This document shows, in pieces, positions 1 to 11,298 of a stretch of 64,000 bases of DNA. The number at the start of each line of letters is the position of its first letter. Positions within the stretch are counted from its first letter, which is position 1. Source of the stretch: Solen grandis (lineage: Eukaryota > Mollusca > Bivalvia > Adapedonta > Solenidae). A program made the position numbers and the translations under genes. The DNA lies in NCBI GenBank assembly GCA_021229015.1, contig CM037782.1, forward strand, positions 40,664,319 through 40,728,318. Direction: 5' to 3'. Below the pieces are notes generated by a model that saw only the letters and a list, made by a program, of their open reading frames with translations, did not search any database and had not been told where the DNA came from.

Positions 1-38
1 TTTGGGGGGGAAAATTTTTTTTTTAAAAAACAAACCCC

Positions 39-74
<36 letters not shown>

Positions 75-1191
75 AAAAAGGGGTTTTTTCCCAAAAACCC
101 CCGGGGGAAAAAAAAAGTTTAAAAATAAAAAATTTAAAAAAAAAAAAAAATTAAAAAAAAGGAAAAAAAAAAACCAAAAAAATTTTTTCCCGAAAAATTT
201 TTAAAAAAAATTTCCCCCCCCTTTTTTTTTAAAAAAACCCCAAAAAAAACCCCCCCCCTTTTTTATTTTTTGGAAAAATTTTTTTTTTTTTTTCCCCCCC
301 CCCCGGGGGGGAAAAACCCCAAAAAAAGGGGGAAAAAAAACCTTTTTGGGGTTTTTTTTTTAAAACCCCCCAAAAAAACCCCCAAAAAAAAATTAAAAAA
401 TTTTTTTTTTTTTTTAAAAGGCCTTTTGGGGGGTTTTTTTTTCCCCCAAAAAAAAAAAGGAAATTTTTTACAAATTTGGGAGAAAAAAAAATTTAAAAAA
501 TTTAAAAACCCCAAAAATTTTGGGATTTTAAAAGTTTTTTTTTTTTCCCTTTTTTTTTAAAAAAAAAAAAAAAGGAAAACCCCAAAAATTTTCCCCCTTT
601 TCCCCAAAAAAAAATTGGCCCCAAAAAAAAAAAAAAAAAACCCCCCCCTTTTTTTTTTTCCCCTTTTTTTTTTTTTTTGGTTCCCAAAAAATTTTCCCCG
701 GTTTTTAAAAATTTTTTTTTTTAAAAAAACCCCCCTTTTAAAAAAATTTTTTTTGGGGGGGGGGGAAAAGGGGGCCCCTTCCCAAAATTTCCCGGATAAA
801 AAAAAAAAAGGGGAAAAAAAAAAACCCCCAAAAAACCCCGGGGGTTTTTTTTTTTTTTGGGGGAAGGGAAAAAAACCCTTTTTTTTTTTCCCGGGGTTTT
901 TTTCCGGGGAAAAAAAGGGGGAAAAAAAAAAAATTTTTTCTTAAAAATTTTTTAAAATTTTTTTAAAAAAATTTTTTTTTTTAAAAAAAAAACAAAAAAA
1001 AAACCAAAAATTTTTTTTAAAAATTTTAAATTTTTGGGTTTTTTTTGGGGAAAAAAATTTGGGGAAAAAAAAAAATTTTTTTAAAAACCCAAACCTTTTA
1101 AAAAATTTTTTTTTTAAAAAAAAAATTTTTCCGGGTTTTTAAAATTGGGTTTAAACCCCCCCCCCCCCCCCAAAAAAAAAAAAAAAAAAAA

Positions 1192-1222
<31 letters not shown>

Positions 1223-4193
1223 GGGGGGAAAAGGTTCCCAAAAAATTTTTTTTTCCCCAAACCAAATTTTAAACCAAAAAACCCCAAACCCCCTTTTTGG
1301 GGAAAAAAATTTTTCCCCCCCCCAGGGGTTAAAAAAAAAATAAAAAGGAAAAAAACCCTAAAACCCCCCAAAAAATTTTCCCCAAAAAAAAACCTTTCCC
1401 CCCGGGGGGGGGGGAAACCCCCAAAACCCTTCTTTAAAATTTTAAAAAATTTCCCCCCCCGGTTTCCCAAAAAAAAACCCCCGGGGTTTTTTTCCCCCCC
1501 CCCCGGGGGGGTTTCCCCCCCAAATTTTTTTTATTTTCCAAACCCCCAAAAAAAAAAATTTTTGGGGAAAAAATTTTTTTTTTTTTTAAAAAAAAAAAAC
1601 AACACCCCCCCTTTCCCTTTTTTCGGAAAACCCAAAAAAAAAATTTTTTTTTTAAAAAAAAAAAAAAAATTTTTTAAAAAATTTTTTTTTGGGCCCCCCC
1701 CAAAAGGGGGGAAAAAAAACCCCTTTTTTTTCCCCCCTTTTTGGGGAAATTTGGGGGTTTTTTTAAAAAAAGGGGGGGCCCCTTGGAAAAAAAATTTTAA
1801 AAAAAAAATTTTTTTTTTTAAATTTAATTTTTTTTTAAAAAATTTCCAAAAAAAAAAAAGGTAAAACCCCCAAAAAAAAAAAATCAAAATTTTTAAAAAA
1901 ATTTTTTTTTTTCCCCCCCTTTTTTTAAATTGATTTAAAAAATTTTTTTTTCCAATTTGGGGTTTTTATTTAAAAACCCCTTTTTGGGCCCCCTTTTTTC
2001 CAAAAAAACCCCCCCTTTTCCCCCCGCCCCCCCGGGCCCCAAAAAAAGGGGAAAAAAAAATTAAAAAAAAAACCCTTTTTTAAAAGGAAAAAAAAATTTT
2101 TCCCCCTTTTTTTTAAATTGGGGGGGTTTTTGGGGTTTTTTTTTCCCTTTTTAAAAAACCCCAAAACCCCCCCCAAAAAAAAAAAAAATTTACCCCTTTC
2201 CCCTTTAAATTTTTTCCCAAAAAAGGGGCCCGGGGGAAAAAAAAAAAAAAAAAAGGGCCCCTTTTTTCCCCGGGGGGGGGCCCCCGGGGGGGAAAATTTG
2301 GGCCGGGGGGAAAACCCTTACCCAAAAAACCCAAAAAAAAAACAAAAAAAACCCCCCCTTTTTTTAAAAAAAAAGGGGGGGGGGGGAAAAACCCCCCTTC
2401 CCCCCAAAAAAAAAAAAAAATTTTTTTAAAAAAAAAATTTTCCCCCCCCCAAAAATGCAAAGGGGGGGGGAACAAAACCCCCCCAAAATTTTTTCCCCAA
2501 AGGGAAAAAAAGGGGGGAAAAAAAAAAACCCCCTTTTTTTGGGGGGGGACCGGGGGGGGAAAAAAACCCCCCCCTTTTAAAAAAAAAAAGGGGGAAAAGG
2601 GGCCCAAAATTTGGGGGAAAACCCCCCCCGGGGGGGGGGTTTTTTTAAATTTTAAAACCCCCCTTTGGGGGGAAAAATTTTTTTTAAAAAACCCCCAAAA
2701 AAACCCCAAATTTTTTAAAAAACCAAAAAAACCCCCCCCCCGGGGGAAACTTTTTTTTCCCCCCCCAAAAAAATTTTTCCCCCCCGGGGGTTTTTTTTAA
2801 AAACAATAAACCAAAATTTTTCCCCCTTTTTTTTTTTTAAAAAAAAAAAAATTTTTTTTTTAAAAAAAAAATTTTTTTTTTTTTTTCTTTAAAAAATTTT
2901 TTCCCCCCCAAAATTCCTTTTTTAAATTTTTTCCAAAAACCCCAAAACCGGCCCCCCTTTTTTCCGGGGGGAAAACCCCCAAAAAAAAACCCTTTTTTTT
3001 AAAAATTTAAAAAAACCCCAAAAATTTTAAAACCTTTTTTTAAAAAAAAAATTTTTTTTTAAAAGGTTTTTTTTTTAAAAAAAATTTTTTTTAAAAAAAA
3101 AAAATTTTAAATTTTTTTTCAATTTTAAAAAAAAAAAATAAATTAAAAAAGGGGGGGGAAAAAAAAAAAAAACCCAAAAAGGGAAATTTTTTTTCCGGGG
3201 GTTTCCTGGACCTTTAAAAAAAAAAATTTTTTTTTAAAAAACCGTTTTAAGGGAAAAAAAAAAATTAAATTTTTTTTTTTTTTGGGGTTTTTTTTAAAAA
3301 AAAAAAAATTTTTTTTTAAAAAAAAGGCCCTTTTTTAAAAAATTTAAATTTTTTTAAAAAAAAGGGGAAAACCCAAAAAAAAAAAAAATTTTTTTAAAAT
3401 TCTAACCCCCCTTTTTTAAAAACCGGGCCCCCCGGGGGCCCCCCAAAAAAAATTTTTCCCCCAAAAAAAAAAAGGGCCGGGGCAAAGGGGGGGGGGTTTT
3501 TTTTCCCCTTTTAAAAAAACCAAAAAACCGGGGGTTTTTTTTTTTTTTTTTTAAAAAAAATTTTTTTTTAATTAAAAAAAAAAAAAAAAATTTAAACCCC
3601 CCCCCAAAAAAACCCCCCAAAAAAAAAAAATTTTTTTTTTTTCCCCCCTTTTTCCCCAAAAAAAAAATTTTTTTTTTTCCCCTTTTTAATTTTTTTTTCC
3701 CTTTCCGGGCCGAAAAGGCCAATTTTTTTAACCCCCCTTTCCCCCTTTTTTAAAAACCTTTTAAAATTTTTTTTTTCCCCCCCTTTTTTTTTGGGAAAAA
3801 AAATTTTAACCAAAAACCCGTTTTCCCCCTTTTTCCCCGGGGTTCCCTTTCCCCCAAAAAAAAAAAGGGGGGGTTTTTTTAAAGGGGGGGGGGTTTTTTT
3901 AAAAAAAAAAACTTTAAAAAACCCCCCAAAAAGGGGGCCCCCCCGGGGGAACCCCAAAAAAAATTTTAAAAAATTTTTTTTTTTAAAAAAACCCCCAAAA
4001 AAAGTTAACAAATATTTAAAACCCCTTTTTTAAAAAAAATTTTTCACCAAAAAAAAAACCCCCCCCTTTAAAAAAAAAAAAAAAAGGGGGGAAAAAAAAA
4101 AAAAAACCCTTTTTTTTTAAAATTTTTTCCCAAATTTTTTTAAAAAAATTGGGTTTTAAAAATTTTTTAAAAAAAAAAAAATTTTTAAAAAAA
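1..4193. other. Homopolymer-stretched low-complexity tract
   Basis: Almost every base sits in a run of 3 to 20 identical bases; isolated single bases are rare. Ordinary AT-rich sequence of mixed composition begins abruptly near 4193. All six-frame ORFs here are made of Phe, Lys, Pro and Gly codons (TTT, AAA, CCC, GGG) on both strands, as expected from homopolymers, so none is taken as a gene. No periodic unit is visible. It looks like a poor long-read contig end rather than a biological repeat, but sequence alone cannot exclude a real tract. Confidence 0.8.
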
Positions 4194-4400
4194 TGGACAA
4201 TGGGGGCACAGCAGGTGTCAAATCAGTCGTCTTGATGACGACAAATCACTGTGCTATATTGGCCATAATACAGGGTGGATCTCTCCTACCCATGTAGCTT
4301 ATCTACGCAGGAACTTGGAGACACTCGTGTACTCAAAAAATTTATGACACAATTTGTAATGAAGCAAAACTTCACAAATGACAGGATAAAACGAGTAATA

Positions 4401-5201
4401 CAGTAGAACCTCGCCAAACCGAACATCGTTAAACCGAATTCCTCGCCATTTCAAAGTTTATTTTCGGTCCCGATTTCTTCCCTTCTTATTTTAACTAAAA
4501 ATAAAATGTTTAATCCGAATTTCGCTATTTCGATTTTTTCGCTATTTCGAAGTAATTCCGGTCCCGAGGTCGCAATTAATGTACATTTTTCAATTTTTAT
4601 TTCGAAGTCAAATTTCATAAATTTTCGTGAACTAATTATCGTTCTTATTATCATTCGTATCCGGGTCAGTAACCCAGTTTATTTTGCGGAGGCAATTGGA
4701 GTGATGGCTCAGGCAAGTTTTTCACACCTTTTTTCGAGATTGGGTTGGGCAACCTGTGTCCCACCAGAAATGTTGATTATTGCTAATCGATGTCTGACAG
4801 GTTGCATAATATGCATGTGCCAGAAGATAAACCCAGGTGTCAGATCTTTAGTACATTCCATATCATAGCGTTCGTCACCAGCATGTGACGCTACCTGAAG
4901 CAGCAGATCGACGGTAAATATATGTATCATTGTTTGACATGGTAGAATGATTATGTTCATCAGAAGCATCTAAGTAGATCATGATATATTTTCATTACTT
5001 TTCATAACTTGCAAACAGTATATACGTACACCTAATAGGTGGTTTTCATGGCATAACGATTTCCACAATATGCACCGGTAATGAAAACGCAGACATGCAC
5101 GCTCACAAACTGAAATTTCCATCGGATTTTTAATCCGAATAATTGTTATTTCGAAGTTTTCAGCTCGGTAACAAGGACTTCGATTTAACGAGGTTCTACT
5201 G
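4401..5201. mobile_element. pogo/Tigger-type non-autonomous DNA transposon
   Basis: The left end begins CAGTAGAACCTCG and the right end is its inverted complement CGAGGTTCTACTG. Both sit directly beside a TA dinucleotide (4399-4400 and 5202-5203). A CAGT start with a TA target duplication is the rule for the pogo/Tc1-mariner superfamily. Subterminal sequence on both sides repeats phrases with TTCGAA and GGTCCCGA. The 801 bp interior has no intact transposase; short frames on both strands lack recognisable domains. It is probably a MITE or an internally deleted copy. Confidence 0.8.
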
Positions 5202-5203
5202 TA

Positions 5204-5840
5204 TATATACATGTACATATATCATGTATATATTATAAAACTATGTACCATAAAACACGACTTGTACAGCGACTGCAGTTTAAACAAAAGTAGGTGGAGT
5301 ACTGTAAATTATGGTGGAAACCAACTCAAAATTAGTTGCAGTTGTACATTAAACACAATTAGTAACACAAAAAGCATTATGAAGTTTTCTTTGTCAATTT
5401 GTTTATTTGCTTTTTAATACATTATATTCCAGAACATAAACTTGATATATATTAATGAACTTAATTTACTTGAGTCTGTTGGGGTATGGGAGAAGGTCGT
5501 TATAATCGGCAAGCTGTTTGACATGATAAATGAAAACTTTTTGTTGGGACATAAATTTGTTAATAGCGGCGTTCACGAAATCAACGAAAATTAATCCCCC
5601 ACAAAATATTATGATTTTACAGTAATAATGTACAAACTTATATAACATGAGGAATATTTAAATACTGGAACTTAACACTGTATTTATTTGCAACAATGGA
5701 CCATTCTTTGCCATGCAAACTGTGTAGAATCTGAGCTACACTATTGTATAAGCAAACAGAGGAGACCCTGATCAGACAGGTTCTAAATGGAGCTGCATGA
5801 TCTGGGTCTGCTCTGTTGCTAATGAGGCAGATCATTCAAA
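5204..5840. other. Unannotated AT-rich spacer
   Basis: No coding frame over 65 codons and no clear repeat boundary. The part near 5690-5835 (words such as ctgatcagacagg and gatctgggtctgctctg) has the look of a diverged interspersed repeat, but I could not delimit it. Confidence 0.4.
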
Positions 5841-6537
5841 ACAAGAACTATCATTGAAAATGATGAATACCCCCAGATACCACTTTGTCACGGTTACTGT
5901 TACCATGTCAGACAGTCTTTATAAAGCTAAAGGGTAAAAATAAAAACACATATAAAGCGGGTAGAGATTTGATACACTTATGCATGTATAGTTGATAAAA
6001 AATATTTGGTTGGAACTTATAGATACTGTGAAGTTATATCAAAATCTGACTAATAGTCGCTGAGAAATCAAGCAGATAAAATATATTCAAGAAATATGGC
6101 AAGGGGGGAATAACTCAAAGAAACTTGAAGCAAGCATGACATGCCTACAATATGAGCAAATAGACTTGGTATTCTTGTTGTTTAGTTAAATGAAAAGTAG
6201 TTAAGAAGTAGTGTGGACAAAATATATTTAATAAATATAACAAAGGGCCCTAACACACATAAAATCAAGCTGGTCATGATGTGCCAATGATATGCACACC
6301 TAGACTTGAAAATTATTAATATTGTGAGTAAAATCAAATCAGACCATTGGTAGATGAAAAATACTGTGGACAAAATATTTTCAATTTATATAACAAAGGG
6401 CCATAATTCAAGCCAGTCATGATGTGCCAACATTATACTCAACTAGACTTGGTACTTATTAATGCTGTGGAATTAAATCAAAATCAAACCACTGGTAACC
6501 AAGATTTAATAATAGTAAGGAAAAAATATATGCAATA
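5841..6537 (+). repeat. Left part of a pearl-like tandem array
   Basis: Units of about 160-170 bp recur with shared phrases: aacaaagggccataa, gtcatgatgtgcca, gacttggta, and a run like aaatcaaatcaga. The left edge has acaagaac followed by a small hairpin (tcatt-gaa-aatga, 5851-5863) and then a run of C, the same kind of start as the array at 16071. The array is interrupted at 6538 by a DNA transposon and resumes at 8164. No protein is encoded. Confidence 0.6.
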
Positions 6538-8163
6538 CAGTTGGTACTCGTTATCTCAAATTTGCCTATATCGAAATTTTGGCTATGTCAAATTAATTGA
6601 CTTGGTCCAGATTTTTCCCTTCTTTGTCTATATACATTAACTTCGTGTGTCTCAAAATTTATTTTTTTCAAATTACTGCTTTCTCAAAGTGAAAATTTGG
6701 ACCCTCGCTCTATAGTACAATGCATATTTGTTTGTTTATCTCAAATTCCACAGTCACTAATTAGCCCTCCGATATTTTTCACACCTATCAGTAAACTGGT
6801 GACACTAGTTTTGCACGGGGCTATCTGTACGACAAATCGTGATTTTAGGCTTTCAATAATTACCAGATTACGTTTTGACGAAATATTTGCATGATAATAA
6901 TATGGTCAACACAAGGCGTTGTGCTTGACAATCTTTGCTCAAAATGTGCCAGATTTTTTAAATACTATTGAAGAATAAACCCAGAGCATATTTCACAATG
7001 TCTCAAGGATCTACTTGTCCATCTGAGCAATCTGGCGTTGTGCAAAGTGCTTTGAATATTGTGCATATACAGAAGTGCTCTTTATTAATAGAATGCAGTT
7101 CGCATGTTTCCAATCTACAGTCGGCATTCGTTATCTCGAATTTCATGGGATCCAAAATAAGACTTCGAGATGTCCGTAATTTGACCAATCCGAAATGAGG
7201 TATTTTCTGCTTGTGAACAAGAAATCTTACCGATATGATTCTACTAATATTGTGTCAATATCATAAAGAAGATGACACATTTTTGTAGAATATATAATTA
7301 ATAAATAATAATCCATAAGTAGCATATTTTTCTTTATTTATTCAGCCACTTCTTTCTATAAATACAGAAAGGTAAACGAAATAAACAAATAGGGTTACAA
7401 CAATAATATAGATTGAAAACATGCGAACTGCATTCTATTAATAAAGAGCACTTCTGTACATGCACAATATTCAAAGCACTTTGCACAACCAATTACAAGC
7501 TTTGACGATGTAATATAATTATATGCAAATATTTCTCAAAACTAATCTGGTAATTATTGAAAGCCTAAAATCATGATTTGTTGTACAGATAGCCCCGTGC
7601 AAAGCTAGTGTCACCAGTTTACTGATAGGTGTGAAAAATATCGACGGGCTAATTAGCGGCTGTGGAATTTGAGATAAACAAACAAATATGCATTGTACTA
7701 TAGAGCGAGGGTCCAAATTTCCACTTTGAGATAGCAGTAATTTGAAATAAATAAATTTTGAGACACACGAAGTTAATGTATATAGACAAAGAAGGGAAAA
7801 ATCTGGACCAAGTCAATTAATTTGACATAGCCGAAATTTCGATATACGCGAATTTGAGATAACGAGTACCAACTGTATATTATTGTTGTAACCCTATTTG
7901 TTTATTTCATTTACCTTTCTGTATTTATAGAAAGAAGTGGTTGAATAAAGAAAATATGCTACTTATGGATTATTATTTATTAATTATATATTCTACAAAT
8001 ATGTGTCATCTTCTTTATGATATCGACACAATATTAGTAGAATCATATCGGTAAGATTTCTTGTTCACAAGCCAAAAATACCTCATTTTGGATTGGTCAA
8101 ATTATGGACATCTCAAAGCCTTATTTTTGGTCCCATGAAATTCGAGATAATGAGTGCCAACTG
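6538..8163 (+). mobile_element. Outer TA-flanked mariner/pogo-like element, interrupted by a copy of itself
   Basis: The left end reads CAGTTGGTACTCGTTATCTC and the right end is the diverged inverted complement GAGATAATGAGTGCCAACTG. TA flanks both sides (6536-6537, 8164-8165). Bases 7118-7875 are a second element of the same family in the opposite orientation, so the original outer copy is about 866 bp (6538-7117 joined to 7878-8163). The 65-codon frames at 6697 (+) and 7519 (-) are the same passage seen in both copies. They carry no recognised transposase motif, so both copies look non-autonomous. Confidence 0.8.
7118..7875 (-). mobile_element. Inner inverted copy nested in the same family
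   Basis: The ends are CAGTCGGCATTCGTTATCTC (left) and GAGATAACGAGTACCAACTG (right), flanked by TA at 7116-7117 and 7876-7877. Its reverse complement aligns along the two halves of the outer element, including the passage around ctctattaataaagagcac. It lacks about 100 bp present in the outer copy at roughly 6900-7010. It therefore inserted after the outer copy and into it. Confidence 0.8.
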
Positions 8164-8640
8164 TAAAATGAAGGGCCATAACTCATTAAAAATCCAGCTA
8201 ATGAAGATGTGCCTACGATATGCACAACTTGGCTTGGTACTTATTAGTGCTTTGAAATCAAATCAAAATCAAACCTTAAAAAAATAAAACACTAGGGCCA
8301 TAACTCATTTAAAATCCAGCTATTGAAAACCTGCTAACAAAAGCACAACTTCGCTTAATACTTATCAATGCTGTGAGTTAAATCAAAATCTGACTAAATG
8401 TAGCCAAAAAATAGTATTGGCTAAATACATTTAAGAAATACCTGCTTTAACAATGGGCCATAACTAATTCAAAATCAAGCAAATCATAATGTGCCGACAA
8501 TATGCATAACTAGGCTTGTTACTTATCGATCTTATAAAGTTTGATCTAAATCCGTGCAAAGATAGCTAAGAAATAGGGCAGACAAATTTGTATACAAGCA
8601 GACAGACAGACCAACCGACAGACAGACCGACCGACGTGAC
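8164..8640 (+). repeat. Right part of the interrupted pearl-like array
   Basis: Three further units begin with gggccataact and carry aaaatccagct, gatgtgcc, tatgcacaact and cttggtacttat, matching units left of the inserted transposon. The array ends in a run of cagacagacagacc and ccgaccgacg words (8601-8635), the same type of GAC-rich tail that closes the arrays at 18.5 and 19.3 kb. Confidence 0.6.
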
Positions 8641-11052
8641 TCCAATAACACAGTGCATAACCATATCTGCAGTCTCTCTGCAGAAACCGCTGTATCAGCA
8701 GGCTCTCTGCATTCACACCAGCCATTCTCTGCCATGAACACAAACTCACAATGGACTGAGGGCAAAAGAAGAGATCAATGGTCACTTTTAACAGGTGAGT
8801 TGCTAAATTTTAAGTAGTGCACGGAACATTAGAGTATATTTACTTTGTATATACGTGTCCACTTTTCAATTATCAGCTGCTGCGTTCCGAAATTTGGACA
8901 GTTTATTGATATACCAACATGGAACACAACCTCGGCACTTTCTACAGGCCTTAGCAAGTTATTGCTTTGACTACGTCCACAAAATGAACAGTGTACATAC
9001 TTTAATTTTGGGTATATGCATTATGCTGATATGGTTATGCACCGTAAATAATGAAGTAAAGGGTTAATTTGAAACTTTTCCATACAAATTCTTTCCTAAT
9101 TTAACTTGAATGAATAAACTATCAGCTTCACTGCGTCCTAATGGGTGTTTTCTCTACATTTTGCTGTCTCTGTAAACATTTGTTTATTTCAATACAATTT
9201 TTTTTTATGTTGAAATTCAATGGATGCCATTTTCTAAAATGCTGCTGAATGCAATGATAATTCTCCCCAGAGGGATGTTTGAATTACCTCTGGAAAAAAA
9301 ACATCATGAAACCATGATTTTTTTTAATTTGATGAACTTGAATGAATTTTTTAAATTTCAGTATAAATTTCTTCGTAACATTCCATCCATTAACTGCAAT
9401 CCATGACTACAAAATCTTAACAATGATCAAGTAAAAACTAATGTTAAGTGATTTTTTTTCTAGAACAAATAATGCTGCCTTATTTAGTTTAAATTTATTG
9501 TGATATTATTGAAATTATTATCAATTTCCAAAATTCACTATAATAATTTATTTTCATGAATATTCCATAAATCATTTTTATATTCTCTGATGCAACCAGG
9601 GGCAAATGATATTATAAATCTGAAAAATCATTTTTATATTCTCTGATGCAACCAGGGGCAAATGATATTATTTAAATAATTATAATTCTCATTTTTCTTA
9701 AAAAAAATATTATTTTTTGTTGCTGATATTTTTGTTCAATTTCAAAGCCTAAGGCGATATAAAGATAAGCAAAGCCCATAACTCTGACAATATACACCGA
9801 AAAATATTTGAACTTGGCAAAGAAGATGTCTCATGAGGAATAAAATAAGACTTTACCTATATAACCATTGCAGACACAGGGATCAAAAAAAATTTCAGAG
9901 CCAGGACGAGTCACTGCTAATTTCACTCATCCTGCAATAAAATTAACTAGTTTTCAACATAAGATAATCTACTTTTGAAATTTGTATAAGTTGCGCTCTC
10001 GTGTTTGCCATAATATCTACATGAATTTGTGGATTTACATGAAATGCCTACGATTTTTGAGAATCTTTTCAGTATTCTTTTTCTGCTTTTTCTAGGCACT
10101 TTTCTTTCTCGTTACTCTCTTAATCCTTGCTGCCCTTCAAATATTTAAACATTGCACCCTTCTAAATTTTCAAAATTTAACAGGAGACAATGGTTTGTTT
10201 GTTCGATTGAAACTCAGGACAGATGTTCATGCATGTTTTCTTAACTTTTTTTTTTCAATAAGTATTTAGGTTTATTTTTCAATCAGTTTAAATAGTATTT
10301 TGATTCAAAACATTAAAATACAATTGGATAATTATATTAGAAAAAATAATCACACAAAAAAATACCGTGACGATAAGCTCTGTACGCATTGTTCAATAGG
10401 ACGCAGGTAAGGGAATCAAGTGTGCCCATCAGTGTTTTATACAATGCCTGTTTAATAAATAACCCAAAACCCCAGCTTCATTTCCGTTTTTCCTTCCATA
10501 AATGTAAATACATTGACTATGATCATCCTAGCAGTCTTCTACTTCAGCAATTTTCCACTTATCCTGCCGTATGAGCAGGCTACATTTTTCTACACGCCCA
10601 GCAGCAAATTATACTCATAAATGCAAAAGGAGGAGTGAAACTTTCAGTCACAGAACATTGACCATTAGGAGAGACATACCTTATATATATATATACATAG
10701 TTCAATGAATGTTGATTAATCAAATCTGCTCATGAACTGTCAATTACATTATAGATCTTTATGTACGCTGTCCACAAATACTAATTCAAAAGGTCATTTT
10801 CTTTTATATTAAAGAATTTGCCTCATTTATAACTGCCCTGTTGATCTTTACCATGTGGTGGTATGCAAGAGTATTTAAGGCATATTGAAGATTGACAAGG
10901 CAGACGTAAAACCAATGCAACGCAAGCATAGCATGAGCTTTATGAGCATGGTGTAGGGCAGGATAAAATCTTGTGGTAGCTTAGTATGAACAACAATGCC
11001 TAAAATGGGTAATTGGCATCACTCTTAAAACTACCACATTGAGCATTGGAGT
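8641..11052. other. Unannotated AT-rich stretch
   Basis: I see no gene. Apart from the 47 bp duplication at 9569-9671 there is only low-complexity A/T sequence and short random frames. Bases 11041-11052 are the left target duplication of the SINE that follows. Confidence 0.4.
9569..9671 (+). repeat. Local 47 bp tandem duplication
   Basis: Bases 9569-9615 and 9625-9671 are identical, both containing gatgcaaccaggggcaaatg, with a 9 bp spacer between them and a period of 56 bp. The identity points to a recent duplication, or an assembly duplication. Confidence 0.9.
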
Positions 11053-11286
11053 GTGGCCATGAGGGTAAAGTAGCTGGCTTAAACACTCACTCAGCCCCTC
11101 ATTGCGTAGGTTCAAATCTCGGCAAGGTAATTCAGATTTTCATGTGAGGAAGCCTTCCAGCTGGCTTGCAGTAGGTCAGTGGTTCTACCCAGATCCCACC
11201 TTGCATTCGGGGTCTTCATCCACCTGTAATTAGCTGGACGTCGCTATATGACTGAAATACTGTTGAAGCAATAGTAAAGTCAAGTC
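11053..11286 (+). mobile_element. tRNA-derived SINE with target-site duplication
   Basis: The head carries a pol III A-box-like passage (gtggccatgagggtaaag) and a B-box-like passage (ggttcaaatctcg, 11109-11121). The body has cattcggggtcttc and cacctgtaattagctg, and the tail has atgactgaaatactgt followed by gtaaagtcaagtc. The 12 bp word gagcattggagt lies at 11041-11052 and again at 11287-11298, a good target-site duplication. The same family occurs at 43913-44173. Confidence 0.85.
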
Positions 11287-11298
11287 GAGCATTGGAGT

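Noticed and set aside
1145..1864. 239-codon plus-strand frame
   Set aside because: It lies in the homopolymer tract and consists of Phe, Lys, Pro and Gly from base runs; the opposite strand gives equally long frames.
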